Below are positions 14,000-16,478 of a stretch of DNA of 16,478 nt, in pieces. The number at the start of each line of letters is the position of its first letter. Position 1 is the stretch's first letter. Made by a program: the position numbers and the translations under genes. The stretch is from Rhodobacterales bacterium. Its GTDB lineage: Bacteria > Pseudomonadota > Alphaproteobacteria > Rhodobacterales > Rhodobacteraceae. The DNA is taken from NCBI GenBank assembly GCA_013298485.1, contig JAAFHS010000010.1, forward strand, positions 1 to 16,478, written 5' to 3'. The notes below the pieces were generated by a model that saw nothing but the letters and a program-made list of their open reading frames with translations, was not told the DNA's origin and did no database searches.

Positions 14000-14571
14000 T
14001 CCGAACCGAAAGCTTTGCCGAAGTTGCCGTTGAAAGCGAAGCAGCCCTTTGGAATTGGCTTTCGCTGCACCATGAACAATTGGCCTCAGTCTGGCTTGTC
14101 ACCCATATGGCCGACCAACCTGGCTATGTATCCCGTGATCAGGTGCTTGATGCGCTGGTGGCCTTTGGCTGGATCGACGGTCTTCGGCGCAAGCGTGATG
14201 ATGGGCGCACGATGCAACTGATCTCGCCGCGCAAACAGCAGATCTGGGCAGAAACCTACAAACGTCGCGCCGCACGTCTGATCGACGAAGGGCGGATGCA
14301 AAACCCGGGCGTGGCGTCGATTGCCGCCGCGAAAGCTGCGGGACTTTGGGATGCCTTTGCACATGTTGATGCATTGGTCGTCCCCGAGGATCTGCAAGCG
14401 GCCCTGAACGAACAGGCGACCGCCGCAACCTTTTTCGCAGCCTCTGCGCCAAGTTACCGGCGCAATGTGCTGCGCTGGCTGGCTACGGCGAAAACCGCAC
14501 CAACGCGCGCCAAACGTATCGCCGAAATCACGGCAGGCGCGGCACGTGGCGAAAAGGTCCCACAATATTAG
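13996..14571 (+). CDS. YdeI/OmpD-associated (OmdA) family protein
   Basis: A 191-residue protein of the YdeI/OmdA family (COG4430 type). The N-terminal half has the family block FGWIDGLRRKRDDGRTMQLI followed by SPRKQQIWAE (about residues 55-85). The C-terminal part (about 130-191), with FFAASAPSYRRNVLRWLATAK and TRAKRIAEI, is the typical OmdA tail. No enzyme activity is established. In other bacteria, relatives have been linked to resistance to antimicrobial peptides and to porin-associated phenotypes. No signal peptide is seen. The ATG overlaps the ligase stop by 3 of 4 bases (ATGA), so it is translationally coupled to the ligase. The frame extends upstream to 13777 inside the ligase, but that part is out-of-frame ligase sequence. 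Its relation to DNA repair is not obvious and may only reflect shared expression. Confidence 0.85.
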   Translation: MIRTESFAEVAVESEAALWNWLSLHHEQLASVWLVTHMADQPGYVSRDQVLDALVAFGWIDGLRRKRDDGRTMQLISPRKQQIWAETYKRRAARLIDEGRMQNPGVASIAAAKAAGLWDAFAHVDALVVPEDLQAALNEQATAATFFAASAPSYRRNVLRWLATAKTAPTRAKRIAEITAGAARGEKVPQY

Positions 14572-14602
14572 GTCAGCGGCCGTCTTTCTTGGCGTGGCAC
14601 AG

Positions 14603-14632
14603 TTGAACCCGCCCCCCTGTTACGCCTAGATA
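14603..14632 (+). promoter_or_regulatory. Promoter candidate for the M3 peptidase gene
   Basis: TTGAAC (14603-14608) and TAGATA (14627-14632) are separated by 18 bp in the 88-bp gap after the YdeI-like gene. The start codon follows 27 bp after the -10, leaving a short leader. The -10 lacks the final T, as expected for many promoters in CarD-containing alphaproteobacteria. Confidence 0.4.
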
Positions 14633-14649
14633 TCCCGAAACCCGAACAT

Positions 14650-14653
14650 GAGG
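14650..14653 (+). promoter_or_regulatory. Ribosome binding site fixing the M3 peptidase start
   Basis: GAGG lies 6 nt before ATG 14660. An in-frame ATG four codons earlier (14648) overlaps this site and has no ribosome site of its own, so 14660 is preferred. Confidence 0.6.
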
Positions 14654-14659
14654 TTCCCC

Positions 14660-16478
14660 ATGATCCCAAGCACGCGCCTTGTCTTTGATGCAAACACTGG
14701 TGGCGGCGGCTTTGGCGATCTGCCTGAATGGGACCTGCGCGATCTTTATCCTTCGCCAGATGGACCGGAGTTTGCGCGCGATATGGCATGGCTGGCCAAG
14801 GCTGGCACCGATTTTGCCGCCGCCCATGAGGGCAAGCTGGCAAATCTGGATGCCAGCGGGATGCTGTCTTGCGTGCTGGCCTATGAAGCGATTGATGTGA
14901 CCGCCGGGCGGATCATGTCTTTTGCGGGCTTGCGGTACTATCAGAACACGATGGACAGCGACCGCGCCAAATTCATGGCCGATGCGCAGGACAAGGTGAC
15001 GGAAGCCACCACGCCGCTGGTGTTTTTCAGCCTTGAATTCAATCGTCTGGACGAAGCGCATCTCGCGGGTCTGTTGGCCGCCAATACCGACCTTGCCCGC
15101 TATAAGCCCGTGTTCGACCGGATGCGCGCGATGCGGCCCTATCAGTTGTCGGATGAGCTGGAAAGGTTCCTGCATGACCAGTCGACCGTCGGGTCCGCCG
15201 CGTGGAACCGGCTGTTTGACGAAACCATGGCGGGGCTGATGTTCACCGTGGCGGGGGAGGAGGCGGAGCTGAGCCTTGAGGCGACGCTGAATCTGTTGAC
15301 GGATACGGATCGGACCAAACGCGAGGCGGCGGCGCGGGCGTTGGCGGGAGTGTTCGACAAGCATATCAAGCTGTTCGCACGGGTGCACAACACGCTGGCA
15401 AAGGAAAAGGAAATCGAGGACCGCTGGCGCAAGATGCCCAGCCCCCAGATGGGACGGCACCTGTCGAACCATGTGGAGCCTGAGGTGGTCGAGGCGCTGC
15501 GCAATGCGGTTGTGGCCGCTTACCCCAAGCTTTCGCATCGGTACTACCGGCTGAAGGCAAAATGGATGGGGCTGGAGAAATTGCAGGTCTGGGACCGCAA
15601 CGCGCCCCTGCCAATGGATGCCGCCAAACTGGTCGATTGGGACGAGGCGACCAAGACCGTGCTGGGGGCCTATGCCGGGTTTGCGCCGGAAATGGCCGAT
15701 CTTGCACAGCCGTTCTTCACCAAGGGCTGGATTGATGCGGGCGTGAAGCCGGGCAAGGCACCGGGGGCGTTCGCGCATCCGACGGTCACGACCGTGCATC
15801 CTTATGTGATGCTGAACTATCTGGGAAAACCGCGTGATGTCATGACCTTGGCGCACGAACTAGGACACGGCGTGCATCAGGTCCTGGCGGCGGGGCAAGG
15901 CGAGTTGCTGTCGTCAACGCCCCTGACACTGGCCGAAACGGCGAGCGTGTTTGGCGAAATGCTGACCTTCCGCGCGCTGCTGGACGCAGCCAAGACACCC
16001 GCTGAACGCAAGACCCTGCTGGCGGGCAAGGTGGAGGATATGATCAACACCGTCGTGCGCCAGATCGCGTTTTACGACTTCGAATGCAAACTCCACGCCG
16101 CCCGGCGCGAGGGTGAGCTGACCCCCGACGACATCAACGCCCTGTGGATGAGCATTCAGGCACAAAGCCTTGGCGATGCATTCGAATTCATGGACGGGTA
16201 CGAAACCTTTTGGGCCTACATCCCGCATTTCGTGCATTCGCCGTTCTACGTGTACGCCTATGCCTTTGGCGACGGCCTCGTGAACGCGCTTTACGCCGCC
16301 TACGCCGACGGGTTGCCCGATTTTCAGGCGAAGTATTTCGACATGCTGAAGGCTGGCGGGTCAAAGCACCACAAGGAACTGCTCGCCCCGTTTGGCCTTG
16401 ATGCGTCAGACCCGAAGTTCTGGGACAAGGGATTGTCGATGATCGCCGGGTTCATTGATGAGTTGGAGGCGATGGAGG
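14660..16478 (+). CDS. pepF: M3 family oligoendopeptidase F-like zinc peptidase, runs off the right edge
   Basis: An open frame of 606 codons without a stop, cut by the window edge. The family is about 600-620 residues, so only a few codons are probably missing. It is an M3B oligoendopeptidase, a cytoplasmic zinc peptidase that cleaves short peptides. The HEXXH motif is HELGHGVH, with zinc ligands His399 and His403 and catalytic Glu400. The third ligand is Glu426 in LAETASVFGEM. The downstream block with HFVHSPFYVYAYAFGDGLV carries the usual His/Tyr substrate residues. The N-terminal helical lobe starts LPEWDLRDLYPSPDGP. Start ATG 14660 is chosen because GAGG is 6 nt upstream; ATG 14648 is in frame but less likely. 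It is the last gene seen and probably has its own promoter. In a cell with Anbu and a transglutaminase-like protease nearby, it could clear released peptides, but that is only inference. Confidence 0.95.
   Translation, partial: MIPSTRLVFDANTGGGGFGDLPEWDLRDLYPSPDGPEFARDMAWLAKAGTDFAAAHEGKLANLDASGMLSCVLAYEAIDVTAGRIMSFAGLRYYQNTMDSDRAKFMADAQDKVTEATTPLVFFSLEFNRLDEAHLAGLLAANTDLARYKPVFDRMRAMRPYQLSDELERFLHDQSTVGSAAWNRLFDETMAGLMFTVAGEEAELSLEATLNLLTDTDRTKREAAARALAGVFDKHIKLFARVHNTLAKEKEIEDRWRKMPSPQMGRHLSNHVEPEVVEALRNAVVAAYPKLSHRYYRLKAKWMGLEKLQVWDRNAPLPMDAAKLVDWDEATKTVLGAYAGFAPEMADLAQPFFTKGWIDAGVKPGKAPGAFAHPTVTTVHPYVMLNYLGKPRDVMTLAHELGHGVHQVLAAGQGELLSSTPLTLAETASVFGEMLTFRALLDAAKTPAERKTLLAGKVEDMINTVVRQIAFYDFECKLHAARREGELTPDDINALWMSIQAQSLGDAFEFMDGYETFWAYIPHFVHSPFYVYAYAFGDGLVNALYAAYADGLPDFQAKYFDMLKAGGSKHHKELLAPFGLDASDPKFWDKGLSMIAGFIDELEAME

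Noticed and set aside
14573..15856. A 427-codon minus-strand frame opposite the M3 peptidase
   Set aside because: It is antisense to a gene with an intact HEXXH site. The composition is rich in Arg, His and Gln without domain signals.
1..16478. Phage genes, insertion sequences, CRISPR arrays, tRNA or rRNA genes
   Set aside because: I looked for transposase or integrase motifs, regularly spaced direct repeats, and tRNA-like cloverleaf ends, and saw none. All gaps between genes are under 300 bp.

Overview
The window looks like chromosomal DNA of an alphaproteobacterium, most likely a Rhodobacterales/Rhodobacteraceae (Roseobacter-type) species. This rests on high G+C, tightly packed short operons, and gene families typical of that group: CobS, a CdnL-type CarD, a seven-iron FdxA beside an S4 protein and a Suv3-like helicase, an Anbu cluster, and the exonuclease/ligase pair. 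The genus cannot be fixed from the sequence. I see no phage, insertion sequence, CRISPR array, rRNA or tRNA. Functions are assigned from family recognition by eye, with no database search.

Left part (1-5425): the 3' half of cobS (+) converges on carD (-) across a hairpin terminator. Behind carD, all on the minus strand and read right to left, lies a probable operon: exported TPR protein, Suv3-like RNA helicase, S4/Hsp15-like RNA-binding protein, ferredoxin fdxA. It is followed by carD, which sits 295 bp further on and may have its own promoter. The theme is RNA metabolism, ribosome rescue and basal transcription.

Middle (5488-7109): a small SCP2-domain protein and a serine hydrolase form a two-gene plus-strand unit. 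Its last stop codon overlaps that of a convergent gene for a four-helix membrane protein, which has an operator-like palindrome in its apparent promoter.

Anbu operon (7194-11119, minus): in transcription order, a circularly permuted ATP-grasp protein, an alpha-E protein, a transglutaminase-like cysteine protease and the proteasome-like Anbu peptidase. The genes are coupled by overlaps or gaps of at most 26 bp. This is the best candidate here for an incompletely understood system, possibly peptide ligation paired with peptide cleavage. The gene set is known from other bacteria, but its substrate is not settled.

Right part (11278-16478, plus): divergent from the Anbu operon are the ligase-associated exonuclease and the ATP-dependent DNA ligase of the bacterial DNA-damage-response set. 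They are separated by a GC-rich double-hairpin element. The ligase overlaps a YdeI/OmdA-family gene, and the usual helicase and PdeM partners are not seen. The window ends inside, and very near the end of, an M3 oligoendopeptidase gene with its own likely promoter.
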